A DNA stretch of 64,000 nt from the NCBI GenBank assembly GCA_017449285.1, contig JAFSJX010000064.1:1-64000 (forward strand), given 5' to 3'. Shown here piece after piece: positions 16,084 to 24,057 of this stretch. The number at the start of each line of letters is the position of its first letter. Position 1 is the first letter of the stretch. This DNA comes from Treponema sp. GTDB lineage: Bacteria > Spirochaetota > Spirochaetia > Treponematales > Treponemataceae. The notes below the pieces were generated by a model, which was not told the DNA's origin, searched no databases, and was given only the letters and a program-made list of their open reading frames with translations. The translations under genes and the position numbers were made by a program.

Positions 16084-17673
16084 CTATTGAATCTGCAAAC
16101 TTACGTCGCTGTATTCAACCGTTACGCAACGTGAGGTGAACAGACCCGCATAGATATAGTCAGTGTCGATTTCGTTCAAATCTGCCGTGTAACTTTGGGC
16201 GGGATTCTTTCCGTATTTGACGGTGTAGACATTTCCTTTTTTGGTGAGAGAAAGGTCAACGACTGTGCCGGCGACAGGAAGTTTTTCGCTTGTCGTTTTG
16301 GTCTGAATCAGTTCACCGTCTTTGCGCTCAAAACTGCTTGTCCACGCGCCTTCATCTTTTGCGACACCCAGCGCGGCACACGCCACATACGCGGAATTGA
16401 TTGATTTGTCATCCTGGTCAATGTAGATGTCATCACGCGCCATCAGGCCGAATGAAACCTGATTGTTCTTGTTGATGTAGACAATTTTTGCCTTTGCTTT
16501 GAGCGTAAAATCTTTTGTGACAGGAATCTGCTGGAAATAGAAGCACAAGCCATCGTTTCCGCTCGCAATTTTTCCAGATGACGCAGAACCGTCCTCAAAA
16601 CCAGAATTCATGCGCACAATGCCGTCTTTTTCTTCAATGCCGTTAAATCGTCTGGTGGCAATCTTGGACGCACTTCCGCAGTCTCCGAACGCCGTTCCAA
16701 ACCACGGTTCTTTAATCTTCTTAAATGAAGACTGCTGGCTTTTGTCCTTTGGAGTGAAGCCGTCGTAAGTTGGAACGATATATTTTGGGTTGGGGGTGAG
16801 CATACTAGGCTGCGGCTCTTTGATGTCTTTAAGCACGAATTTGGCGAATTTTTTGTCCTTGCTGGCAATATCGCGCACCACGTCATAGGCATTCACCGCC
16901 GCGCCATACATATTCAAGTGCGTGTTGTCAACAGAATTGGGCTTATGCGAAAGCCAGGCATGGAATTTAAGCGTCTCTTCTGGCAGCATCGTCAGATAGC
17001 GGTTCTTCGTTTTTTCTGTCAAGTCTACCACCATCGTGTCTGTTTCCTGTCCCAGTTCACGGATTGCCTTGGGATAGTCTCCGCCTTTGTATGAGCCTTG
17101 GTCAGCAACGATATGTACCGCAGAACCGACATATTTAATGCCTTCCACGCGGCGCACAATCGGCGTACACAGAATCGGGGTCGCGCCTTTGTCCTTTGCC
17201 ATTTTAACGTAATTTACGTACAGGCTGTTTTTGAATGAGCCAGCTTCTTCTTTTGAGCCGTTCGGATTGGTGTAGCGGTCTTCTTCCGCCTTTTCGTCAT
17301 TGTGACCAAAACCGATAATTAGATAGTCGCCTTTTTTGATGTTGTTGACGAGCGTTTTATAGTTGATTTCCGTCAGAAAACTTTTTGAGGAACGTCCGCT
17401 CATCGCAAGGTTGATGACTTCAATCTTTTTGGGATTCAGATAGTCCTGCAAGCGCATTCCGTAGCCGTTACGCGGATGATAATAAGCGACATCATTAAAC
17501 GGACTGAGCGTAGAATCTCCCACTACGAACAATTTTGTTCCCTTGGGATTGGCGATAGAACCGGTCGTCGCAACCTTTTCCACCTTTTCATTGGCTGCCG
17601 TTTTTGCGTCCTGTGCGAACAGAGCCGTTGCCGTTGCAATCAGAGCCAGTGCAACAAATACAATTTTTTTCAT
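16084..17673 (-). CDS. Secreted SGNH/GDSL esterase, rhamnogalacturonan acetylesterase type
   Basis: 529 residues. A signal peptide (residues 1-20, cleavage after LFA) precedes an SGNH hydrolase domain: GDSTLSPFN with the nucleophile Ser54, Gly in NLAMSGRSS, Asn in GFGHND and the late Asp/His pair DNTHLN. The block order matches CE12 rhamnogalacturonan acetylesterases, which remove acetyl groups from pectin. After about residue 330 comes a C-terminal beta-rich domain (RRFNGIEEKDGIV to the end) resembling a LamG/concanavalin-like module, possibly carbohydrate-binding. The exact ester substrate is inferred. Own promoter (TATACT at 17705-17710, minus strand) and terminator. Confidence 0.8.
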   Translation of the reverse strand: MKKIVFVALALIATATALFAQDAKTAANEKVEKVATTGSIANPKGTKLFVVGDSTLSPFNDVAYYHPRNGYGMRLQDYLNPKKIEVINLAMSGRSSKSFLTEINYKTLVNNIKKGDYLIIGFGHNDEKAEEDRYTNPNGSKEEAGSFKNSLYVNYVKMAKDKGATPILCTPIVRRVEGIKYVGSAVHIVADQGSYKGGDYPKAIRELGQETDTMVVDLTEKTKNRYLTMLPEETLKFHAWLSHKPNSVDNTHLNMYGAAVNAYDVVRDIASKDKKFAKFVLKDIKEPQPSMLTPNPKYIVPTYDGFTPKDKSQQSSFKKIKEPWFGTAFGDCGSASKIATRRFNGIEEKDGIVRMNSGFEDGSASSGKIASGNDGLCFYFQQIPVTKDFTLKAKAKIVYINKNNQVSFGLMARDDIYIDQDDKSINSAYVACAALGVAKDEGAWTSSFERKDGELIQTKTTSEKLPVAGTVVDLSLTKKGNVYTVKYGKNPAQSYTADLNEIDTDYIYAGLFTSRCVTVEYSDVSLQIQ

Positions 17674-17740
17674 TTACTTCTCCATAAAAAGTGAATTTGA
17701 TTCAAGTATACCACAACTTTGCGAATTTGTGAACTGAATT

Positions 17741-18145
17741 CTATACCATGAAAACATACGGCTCGTTGTACGCCTTGAACAGCGCATCGTGCGTCAGAAG
17801 CATCATGCCGTCGCCCTTTGCCTGTGCCAAAAGAATGCGGTCAAATGGGTCTTCGTGCTTTGCCGAGCCTTCTTCCCGTTCCAGCGTTTCCAACGCACAC
17901 ACATGTCGGTCATCGATTTCGAGTTTGTGAAAACCCAATGCCTCGCAATAATGCATAAATTCTACTCCAGAAGGCTCCATTTGCTGGGGATGCTTTCTGT
18001 GCTTTACCGCTACTTCCCACATTGACACGACACTGTAAAACAATATATTGTTCTTGTCTGTCAGCACGGAAATCGCTTTTTTTGACATTGTTTCGGGTGC
18101 AAAAAAACACCATAGGGCGATATGCGTATCAAGTAATATTTCCAT
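17741..18145 (-). CDS. vapC: VapC-type PIN-domain toxin
   Basis: 134 residues. PIN-domain acidic residues are in place: LLDTHIALW at the start, SMWEVAVK, and HEDPFDRILLAQA near the end, then LLTHDALF. VapC toxins are Mg-dependent RNases that cut tRNA or rRNA. The gene starts two bases after its antitoxin gene and has no separate promoter. Confidence 0.88.
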   Translation of the reverse strand: MEILLDTHIALWCFFAPETMSKKAISVLTDKNNILFYSVVSMWEVAVKHRKHPQQMEPSGVEFMHYCEALGFHKLEIDDRHVCALETLEREEGSAKHEDPFDRILLAQAKGDGMMLLTHDALFKAYNEPYVFMV

Positions 18146-18147
18146 TT

Positions 18148-18483
18148 TTATTTCTCCTCCTCATCATCGTCAAATATATCATCTCCGAACATTTCCCGTA
18201 GTTCATCTTCTGACCATGCACAGGGATCCCAGCTTTTGTCATACGGATCATCGGGATTTTCCTGCGCTTCGCTAAATTTTTTGTCATACAGTTGCGGATG
18301 TTTTAGGTTGCTTCTAAACATTCCCAGCCGCTTTGAGATGTCATTTTTTTCGGGCATCAGTACAATCCTTACCACCGGTTTTCCCGCACGTGCGACAATC
18401 ACTTCTTCCTCCTCATGATTTTCGAGCATGGCGATAATCTTAGAAAAATGGGTCTTCGCTTCCAAAACGTTCATCTGACACAT
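18148..18483 (-). CDS. vapB: Phd/VapB-type antitoxin
   Basis: 111 residues. The N-terminal NVLEAKTHFSKIIAMLENHE and VIVARAGKPVVRIVLMP match the Phd/YefM DNA-binding fold; the long acidic C-terminus (DDDEEEK) is the likely toxin-neutralising tail and longer than usual. A ribosome-binding site (AAGGAG) supports this ATG. It lies before vapC, and the operator-like repeat upstream fits autoregulation. Confidence 0.85.
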   Translation of the reverse strand: MCQMNVLEAKTHFSKIIAMLENHEEEEVIVARAGKPVVRIVLMPEKNDISKRLGMFRSNLKHPQLYDKKFSEAQENPDDPYDKSWDPCAWSEDELREMFGDDIFDDDEEEK

Positions 18484-18494
18484 AACGACATCTC

Positions 18495-18538
18495 CTTAGT
18501 CAAGTTAGTCTTGTTAGTCAAGTTGACTAAGTATACCA
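18495..18538 (-). promoter_or_regulatory. vapBC promoter and operator
   Basis: Minus strand: extended -10 TGG-TATACT (18538-18530). Directly downstream is TTAGTCAAGTT as two direct copies (18496-18506 and 18514-18524) plus a third, inverted copy ending at 18531. An antitoxin bound here would cover the -10 box and start site. Confidence 0.6.
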
Positions 18539-18558
18539 TGGAACGGGGGAGATGCCAA

Positions 18559-18598
18559 GGGGGGGGGAATTGCAAAATCACCGTAGTGTGGGTATACT
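18559..18598 (+). promoter_or_regulatory. ddl promoter with G9 tract at -35
   Basis: Nine consecutive G (18559-18567) end two bases before TTGCAA (18570-18575); TATACT follows at 18593-18598 after 17 bases. The tract lies between the divergent vapBC and ddl promoters. Confidence 0.6.
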
Positions 18599-18619
18599 AT
18601 AGCAACAGGATGGCGGGAT

Positions 18620-19753
18620 ATGACTATTGTTCTTTTATACGGTGGAAAATCAGGCGAGCATGAGATTTCTCTTATTTCGGCGACGGCGATTGCGCGGCAT
18701 ATTGACACGGGGGCGCATCAGTTGAAACTGGTCGGCATTACAAAGTCGGGGCGATGGTTTTTGCAGGGTGATGATGAACTGGTCCGAGTTTTGCGGGATA
18801 AAGAGGCGGTTCTTCAGGTTCACGAGGATGCCGCGTTGGAAGTGACGGTCATTCCTGCGGGCGGAAAAAATGGTGCGTTCAAGGTTGGCGAAAATCGCAT
18901 TCCTGCGGACGTGGTGATTCCTGCGTTGCATGGTACGTTTAGCGAGGATGGTACGGTGCAGGGCTTGCTTGAAATGGCTGACGTTCCCTATGTGGGTTGT
19001 GGTGTTGTGGCGAGCGCGGTTGCGATGGACAAGGAAAAGACTAAAGTGATTTTGGAGCATGCAGGAATTCCAGTAGTTCCGTCCGTCTGTATTCGCCGCT
19101 CTGATTTGGCGTTTGCTGACCGCTATGACGCGCTTTTGGAAGAGGCTCAAAAGAAACTGGGATTTCCGCTTTTTGTAAAGCCGTGTTCTGCGGGGTCAAG
19201 TGACGGTGCAAGCCGTGCGGACGATATGCGTCATCTGAACGGTGCGATTGTGGAAGCCTTTGAGTGGGACGACAAGATTCTGATTGAAAAGGCAATCAAT
19301 GCGCGCGAACTGGAATGTTCGGTCACGGGGAATCCGACTACCGCAAATGGGAGCCATACTATAGAAGAAACGGTTGTCTACGGTCCGGGAGAGATTGCGC
19401 CGAGCCACGAATTCTATGATTACGACGCAAAATACAACGACCCCAAAGGCGCGGAACTTATGATTCCTGCGAAGATTGATGCCGCCACAAGGGAAACGAT
19501 TCGTAATCTTGCGGTGCAGGCATACAAGGCGATTGACGCAAGTGGATTGAGCCGCGTGGATTTTTTTGTGGACAAAGAAAGCGGAAAAATCTACCTGAAC
19601 GAAATTAATACGTTCCCCGGATTTACCGCAATCTCAATGTTCCCCAAACTGTGTGAGAATGAGGGCTTGTCTTTTGCTGTGCTGATTGAAATGCTCATGC
19701 AGCAGGCTTTGTTCCGTTTTAAGGCGACGCGTAATTTGCGTACTGAACGATAA
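18620..19753 (+). CDS. ddl: D-alanine--D-alanine ligase
   Basis: 377 residues, within the family range. Start block LLYGGKSGEHEISLISA; VIPALHGTFSEDGTVQGLLEMA; PLFVKPCSAGSSDGASR (ATP-grasp lysine); and the metal site SGLSRVDFFV ... IYLNEINTFPGFTAISMFP. It makes the D-Ala-D-Ala dipeptide for peptidoglycan in the cytoplasm. The downstream murD begins 17 bases later, so both wall-precursor genes share a transcript. Its promoter has a poly-G tract. Confidence 0.95.
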   Translation: MTIVLLYGGKSGEHEISLISATAIARHIDTGAHQLKLVGITKSGRWFLQGDDELVRVLRDKEAVLQVHEDAALEVTVIPAGGKNGAFKVGENRIPADVVIPALHGTFSEDGTVQGLLEMADVPYVGCGVVASAVAMDKEKTKVILEHAGIPVVPSVCIRRSDLAFADRYDALLEEAQKKLGFPLFVKPCSAGSSDGASRADDMRHLNGAIVEAFEWDDKILIEKAINARELECSVTGNPTTANGSHTIEETVVYGPGEIAPSHEFYDYDAKYNDPKGAELMIPAKIDAATRETIRNLAVQAYKAIDASGLSRVDFFVDKESGKIYLNEINTFPGFTAISMFPKLCENEGLSFAVLIEMLMQQALFRFKATRNLRTER

Positions 19754-19770
19754 TAGTACGGAGGATGCCT

Positions 19771-21333
19771 ATGACAGACGAACCATTGCCCCCTGTGCCG
19801 CATCTTTATCCGCAGGGCTGTTATTTTAAGACTCTGGCCGACATCGAGGGCAAAAAAGTGACCGTCATGGGGTTGGGCTTGAACGGTGGCGGAGAAGCAA
19901 CCGTACGTTTTTTGCTCCAGCAAGGCGCATTCGTTACCGTAACGGACATGAAAGACGAAAGTGCCCTTGCCGCCACCGTAAAATCCTTGAACGAAGACTT
20001 ATCGCTTGACCATAGCCGACTGCGCTACGTCCTTGGTGAGCATAAAATTGAAGACTTTGAGAACGCCGACTGCGTGATTAAAAATCCGGGCGTAAAATAT
20101 GACGGAAATAAATTTCTTGCCGCCGCAAAAGCAATCGAAACGGACATCAGCCTGTTCCTGCAATTCTCAAAAGCACCGATTATCGCCGTCACGGGAAGCA
20201 AGGGAAAATCTTCCACGGTGAGCGCGATTTATTACGGCTTGCGCGAGGCGGGATTCAACGCATTTTTGGGTGGAAACATCACCGTTAGTCCGCTTACTTT
20301 TCTTGACCAGACTGACAAAACAACGCCCGTCGTGCTTGAACTTTCCAGCTGGCAGTTGGCGGATTTGCGCGGACGGAAATGCTTAAAGCCGCGCATTGCG
20401 ATTATCACCAAAATTATTCCCGACCACCAGAATTTTTACCACAGCATGATTTCCTATGTCGCGGACAAAAAATTGATTTACGCAGACCAAACCAAAAATG
20501 ATTTTACGATTCTTGACTTTGATGACGACCCTGCGGCTGACGGTGGAACGCTGATTGACAACTGGGGAAATATGTTTGCCGCAGAGACGAAGGCGACCGT
20601 CCTTCGCTACAGCAAGAAAAAATTGCCTCCGAATGTGTACGGCGTGTGGCAGGATGCAAAAGGAAACGGCATCTGTCGTCTTCCCGCAAAATTGATGAGC
20701 AAAACGGCGCAAGAAAAAGGTAAAGACACTGATACCATCTTAAAAGACCTGATTGTTCCTGGAAAGCACATGAGACTGAATGTGCTGAATGCCGCGCTCG
20801 TGCTTCGCCTGATGGGTGTCGCTCCCGAAAAAACGATTTCCATTCTTGGCAAATGGAACGGCATTGAACACCGATTAGAATTTTTCCACGAATGGCAGAA
20901 CGGCGGTCTTACGATTCGCTTCTACAACGACAGCGCGGCAACTGTTCCCGAAGCGGCGGCGGAGTCCACACAGGCATTTGGCGAGCCGGTCATTTTCCTG
21001 ACTGGTGGTACGGACAAAGGCTTGGATTTGTCGCCGATTGCGCACACGCTTTCTAATCCGCTCGCCATTCAGCCGTCGGCAACATATCTGCTTGCTGGTA
21101 CTGCCACCGACAAAATGCTTTCCGATTTTGCCGCGCGCGGCATTCGTCACAACGGCGTATACGATTCGCTTGACGAACTCCTTGCCAAACTCAAAGCCGA
21201 CATCGTTGCTCACAAAGGAGCGATTGGTCATAAAGTCGTTGTGTTCAGCCCTGGCGCGACCAGTTTTGGTATGTTCCAAAACGAATTTGATCGTGGAAAG
21301 CAGTTCAAGGAAAAAGTGCGGGCTATTTTTTAG
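19771..21333 (+). CDS. murD: UDP-N-acetylmuramoylalanine--D-glutamate ligase
   Basis: 520 residues from the ATG at 19771, chosen because GGAGG (19760-19764) abuts an earlier in-frame ATG at 19765 but is 6 bases from this one. The sequence has an N-terminal Rossmann-like domain (KVTVMGLGLNGGG), the Mur ligase ATP loop GSKGKSSTVSA, NAALVLRLMG, and the late FYNDSAATVPEAA and VFSPGATSFGMFQNEFDRG. It adds D-glutamate to UDP-MurNAc-L-Ala. Somewhat longer than the usual 440-470, with an extra stretch in the central domain near residues 280-310. Confidence 0.92.
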   Translation: MTDEPLPPVPHLYPQGCYFKTLADIEGKKVTVMGLGLNGGGEATVRFLLQQGAFVTVTDMKDESALAATVKSLNEDLSLDHSRLRYVLGEHKIEDFENADCVIKNPGVKYDGNKFLAAAKAIETDISLFLQFSKAPIIAVTGSKGKSSTVSAIYYGLREAGFNAFLGGNITVSPLTFLDQTDKTTPVVLELSSWQLADLRGRKCLKPRIAIITKIIPDHQNFYHSMISYVADKKLIYADQTKNDFTILDFDDDPAADGGTLIDNWGNMFAAETKATVLRYSKKKLPPNVYGVWQDAKGNGICRLPAKLMSKTAQEKGKDTDTILKDLIVPGKHMRLNVLNAALVLRLMGVAPEKTISILGKWNGIEHRLEFFHEWQNGGLTIRFYNDSAATVPEAAAESTQAFGEPVIFLTGGTDKGLDLSPIAHTLSNPLAIQPSATYLLAGTATDKMLSDFAARGIRHNGVYDSLDELLAKLKADIVAHKGAIGHKVVVFSPGATSFGMFQNEFDRGKQFKEKVRAIF

Positions 21334-21343
21334 GCGCATCCGC

Positions 21344-22543
21344 TCAGAATAAAATGTCGGGCGACAGGTTTAAGAATTCTTCCAGCGGAATGCTTCCCGA
21401 ATTGTTCGCGTCATTTGCAGAGACGACGTACATCTTGGCATGAGGATATTTTGCCTTGAAAATGGACATTCCTCTGTTTGTCGTGCGCACCCCGCTTTTC
21501 ACTTCAATTCCGCATAACTCATCGCCACGAGAAATCACAAAATCAACTTCGTCATTGCCGTCACGCCAGTAAAAAAGTTTGTAACCGCACAAAGGTGCAT
21601 TGTTGATTAAGTGCGTTCCCGCACAAGACTCGACAAATCTGCCCCAAATGTCAGGAGTTGCTTTTGCTTCTTCAAAAGATTTTCCGGCGACAGCGGCAAA
21701 AAGCGCGTTGTTGTACACTTGCAGTTTGGGGCTGGAAGATTTTGCATGCTGTTCGCTCCCGGAATACTTTTGCAGTCCGCCAAGAAGTCTGCTCTGGTCA
21801 AGCAGAGTCAAATAATGCGCCAGCGTGACGGTGTTTCCCGCATCGGTCAGAGTTCCGAGCATCTTGTTGAACGGCAGAATTTGGGAAGTGTATTGCGAGC
21901 CTAAATCAAACAATTGACGCAAAAGCGCGGGCTTCGTAATCGTGGTGAGCATCAGAATATCTTTTGAAATACTTGTTTCGATGATTGCATCACGCATATA
22001 GTTTTTCCAGCGTTTCTCATCTTTTATCAGTTCTGCAGAACCAGGGTAGCCGCCAAAGTAAACATATTCTTCAAGCGAAAAACCGAAAGCCTCTTTCATC
22101 TCTGCAAGCGTCCAGTGCGGAATCTGAATCAGTTCAAAACGACCGTGCAAAGATTCAGTCAGCCCTTGTTTTATCAGAAGTCGTGAAGAACCACTTAGAA
22201 CGAGTTTTATATTAGTTTTCGTTCGGGTATCTTCATCCCACATTCGTTTTATGACTTCGCTCCAGTCCGTGACTTTTTGGATTTCGTCTATGATGAGGAT
22301 AATCTCTTTTGCTCCCGTTTTGATTCTGAATCGCGCGGCGTTCCAAATCTGTTCAAGCCACTCCCTTGAATCACCGCTTATGGCATCCGCAGTTTCATAG
22401 ATGTAGTTGTAATCATGTTGTTCTAAAAGTTGGGTGATGATTGTAGTTTTTCCCACTTGACGAGGACCTGCGACAACTTGAATAAACTTTCGTTTTTCAG
22501 AAAGCCTTTTTTTTATTTCTGCGATGAATGTGTTTCGCTTCAT
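21344..22543 (-). CDS. DUF4143 (AAA_14) P-loop ATPase
   Basis: About 400 residues from the Met at 22543, which has AAGGAG seven bases upstream; an upstream in-frame Met at 22618 lies beyond a long palindrome and is rejected. The AAA_14 domain has VAGPRQVGKTTII (P-loop) and IILIIDEIQKV (Walker B); the C-terminal DUF4143 domain has VESCAGTHLIN, FYWRDGNDEVDFV and GIEVKSG, which resembles a PD-(D/E)xK nuclease-like core. The family is common and variable in bacteria and archaea, with no firm role. Convergent with murD. Confidence 0.85.
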   Translation of the reverse strand: MKRNTFIAEIKKRLSEKRKFIQVVAGPRQVGKTTIITQLLEQHDYNYIYETADAISGDSREWLEQIWNAARFRIKTGAKEIILIIDEIQKVTDWSEVIKRMWDEDTRTKTNIKLVLSGSSRLLIKQGLTESLHGRFELIQIPHWTLAEMKEAFGFSLEEYVYFGGYPGSAELIKDEKRWKNYMRDAIIETSISKDILMLTTITKPALLRQLFDLGSQYTSQILPFNKMLGTLTDAGNTVTLAHYLTLLDQSRLLGGLQKYSGSEQHAKSSSPKLQVYNNALFAAVAGKSFEEAKATPDIWGRFVESCAGTHLINNAPLCGYKLFYWRDGNDEVDFVISRGDELCGIEVKSGVRTTNRGMSIFKAKYPHAKMYVVSANDANNSGSIPLEEFLNLSPDILF

Positions 22544-22567
22544 AAGATTCTCCTTTAGCATTGAGTA

Positions 22568-22615
22568 AAAATACTCAGTCCATTGAGTAATTTTACTCAA
22601 TGGACTGAGTATTTT
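22568..22615. promoter_or_regulatory. Perfect 48-base inverted repeat
   Basis: Arms of 23 bases (22568-22590 and 22593-22615) are exact reverse complements around TT. The sequence contains ATTGAGTAA and its complement TTACTCAAT; another ATTGAGTAA lies at 22560-22568. It ends 12 bases upstream of the ATPase ribosome-binding site, so it can act as an operator or as a leader hairpin. Confidence 0.75.
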
Positions 22616-22738
22616 CAAGAGGTGATTTAGTTTTTTTGCTGACAGAGAGAATTTTTCGTCTTCACGAGGACATTCTTTTTAATCAATAGGAGTCTGTTTT
22701 CTACGGACAAAACAATAGAACTTAATTCCGTAATGTGC

Positions 22739-22744
22739 TACACT
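22739..22744 (+). promoter_or_regulatory. -10 box of Rsm22-like gene, leaderless type
   Basis: TGTGC-TACACT, an extended -10, ends six bases before the ATG at 22751. No ribosome-binding site fits between. Confidence 0.45.
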
Positions 22745-22750
22745 GTTCTT

Positions 22751-24031
22751 ATGAGACGCATTTCCCTCAAACGCCAGCCACTTTTCTCCGCAGATGCAAT
22801 TCCGGCAGAAAGCCGCGAGGTTATAGACCATTTTGATTGCGTGATTGCCGATGTGCTGCAGCTGAGTGGAAAGCATCGCGTGCAATTGAGCGGGGCGATT
22901 AGGCGGCTTTCGCATGAACTGACCGATGAACGCACGAGCCGCCGTGTTGGGTACATGAATGACGTGGGAATGGTAAGCGCATACATCAATTATTTTATGT
23001 GGTGGAATTTGGTACGGCTTACGCGACTCTTTTCTGGCTTGTCCAGCAACTCATTTTCGCTTTCCGATGGAGATGTGGTGCTTGACGTAGGAAGTGGCCC
23101 GCTCACCGTGCCGATTGCATTGTGGCTCGCCCGCCCGGAACTTCGCGCAAAAAAATTGACCTTCTACTGTATGGATTTGTCGCAGACTGCGCTGGCAAAC
23201 GGCGAGGAACTGTATCTTTCGATTGCGGCAAAGACGATTGCAAAAGGCAAAGGCAATGCTTCTGAAGGCGGGGAGAAAAAATCGGGCGGTACAGGCAGTT
23301 TCGCAGCTACCCCCGCCGAGCCGTGGAACATTGTGCGCGTCAAAGGCGAACTGGGTACGGCACTCAAAGAAAAAGCCGCGCTCGTCACCTGCGCGAATGT
23401 CTGCAACGAGTTGATTCAGTCCAGTACGATGCCGCCCGACTTCCTTGCAAAAAAATATAGTGGCGCATTACTTTCGTATCTTGACGGCGATAACCCTCGC
23501 GCGGGTATTTTTTTGGTTGAGCCGGGCGACCCCAAATCAGCGCGGTTTGTTGCGCTTATGCGAGAAGCATTTTTGCGCCGTGGCTTTGCGCCACTTGCTC
23601 CCTGTCCGCACACCGCCGAATGTCCGATGACTGGCAATGCAAAAAAGGGCGGCAAATGGTGTAATTTTGCGTTCAGCACGGACGATGCTCCTGCGGCGTT
23701 GCAAAAATTGTCTGCAAGGGCGGGCTTAGCAAAAGAACGCGCCACATTGAGTTTTGTACTGGCAAGGAAAATGGAAGACACTGTTGAGACTTCCTTGGGC
23801 AATAATCGTGCAGAAACAAAAAAACGCCTTTCCTTGCGCATTACGTCAGATTTTATCCGGCTTCCCGATTTGCACAAAAGCGGCTATTATGCGTGTTCGG
23901 AACTGGGGTTGGTGCTTGCGGTGGATAAATCGAACGTTCACCCGCAGAACGGCGAGTTTTTGACAATTGGCTATCCCGAAGATACAACTGTCCGCGACAA
24001 AAAATCGGGCGCAGTTCTGCTGGAAATATAG
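22751..24031 (+). CDS. Rsm22/METTL17-like small-subunit assembly protein
   Basis: 426 residues starting at MRRISLKRQP. The middle is an S-adenosylmethionine-type methyltransferase fold (VVLDVGSGPLTVPIAL). It is followed by a cysteine motif: CPHTAEC, then a short loop and KWCNF. This four-part cysteine arrangement is characteristic of the Rsm22/METTL17 family, whose mitochondrial members bind an iron-sulfur cluster and help assemble the small ribosomal subunit. Bacterial homologues are poorly studied. A low-complexity insertion (KGKGNASEGGEKKSGGTG) interrupts the methyltransferase domain. Family is likely; RNA methylation is not shown. Confidence 0.72.
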   Translation: MRRISLKRQPLFSADAIPAESREVIDHFDCVIADVLQLSGKHRVQLSGAIRRLSHELTDERTSRRVGYMNDVGMVSAYINYFMWWNLVRLTRLFSGLSSNSFSLSDGDVVLDVGSGPLTVPIALWLARPELRAKKLTFYCMDLSQTALANGEELYLSIAAKTIAKGKGNASEGGEKKSGGTGSFAATPAEPWNIVRVKGELGTALKEKAALVTCANVCNELIQSSTMPPDFLAKKYSGALLSYLDGDNPRAGIFLVEPGDPKSARFVALMREAFLRRGFAPLAPCPHTAECPMTGNAKKGGKWCNFAFSTDDAPAALQKLSARAGLAKERATLSFVLARKMEDTVETSLGNNRAETKKRLSLRITSDFIRLPDLHKSGYYACSELGLVLAVDKSNVHPQNGEFLTIGYPEDTTVRDKKSGAVLLEI

Positions 24032-24057
24032 TGCTCATTCGTATGGAGACTTTCGTC

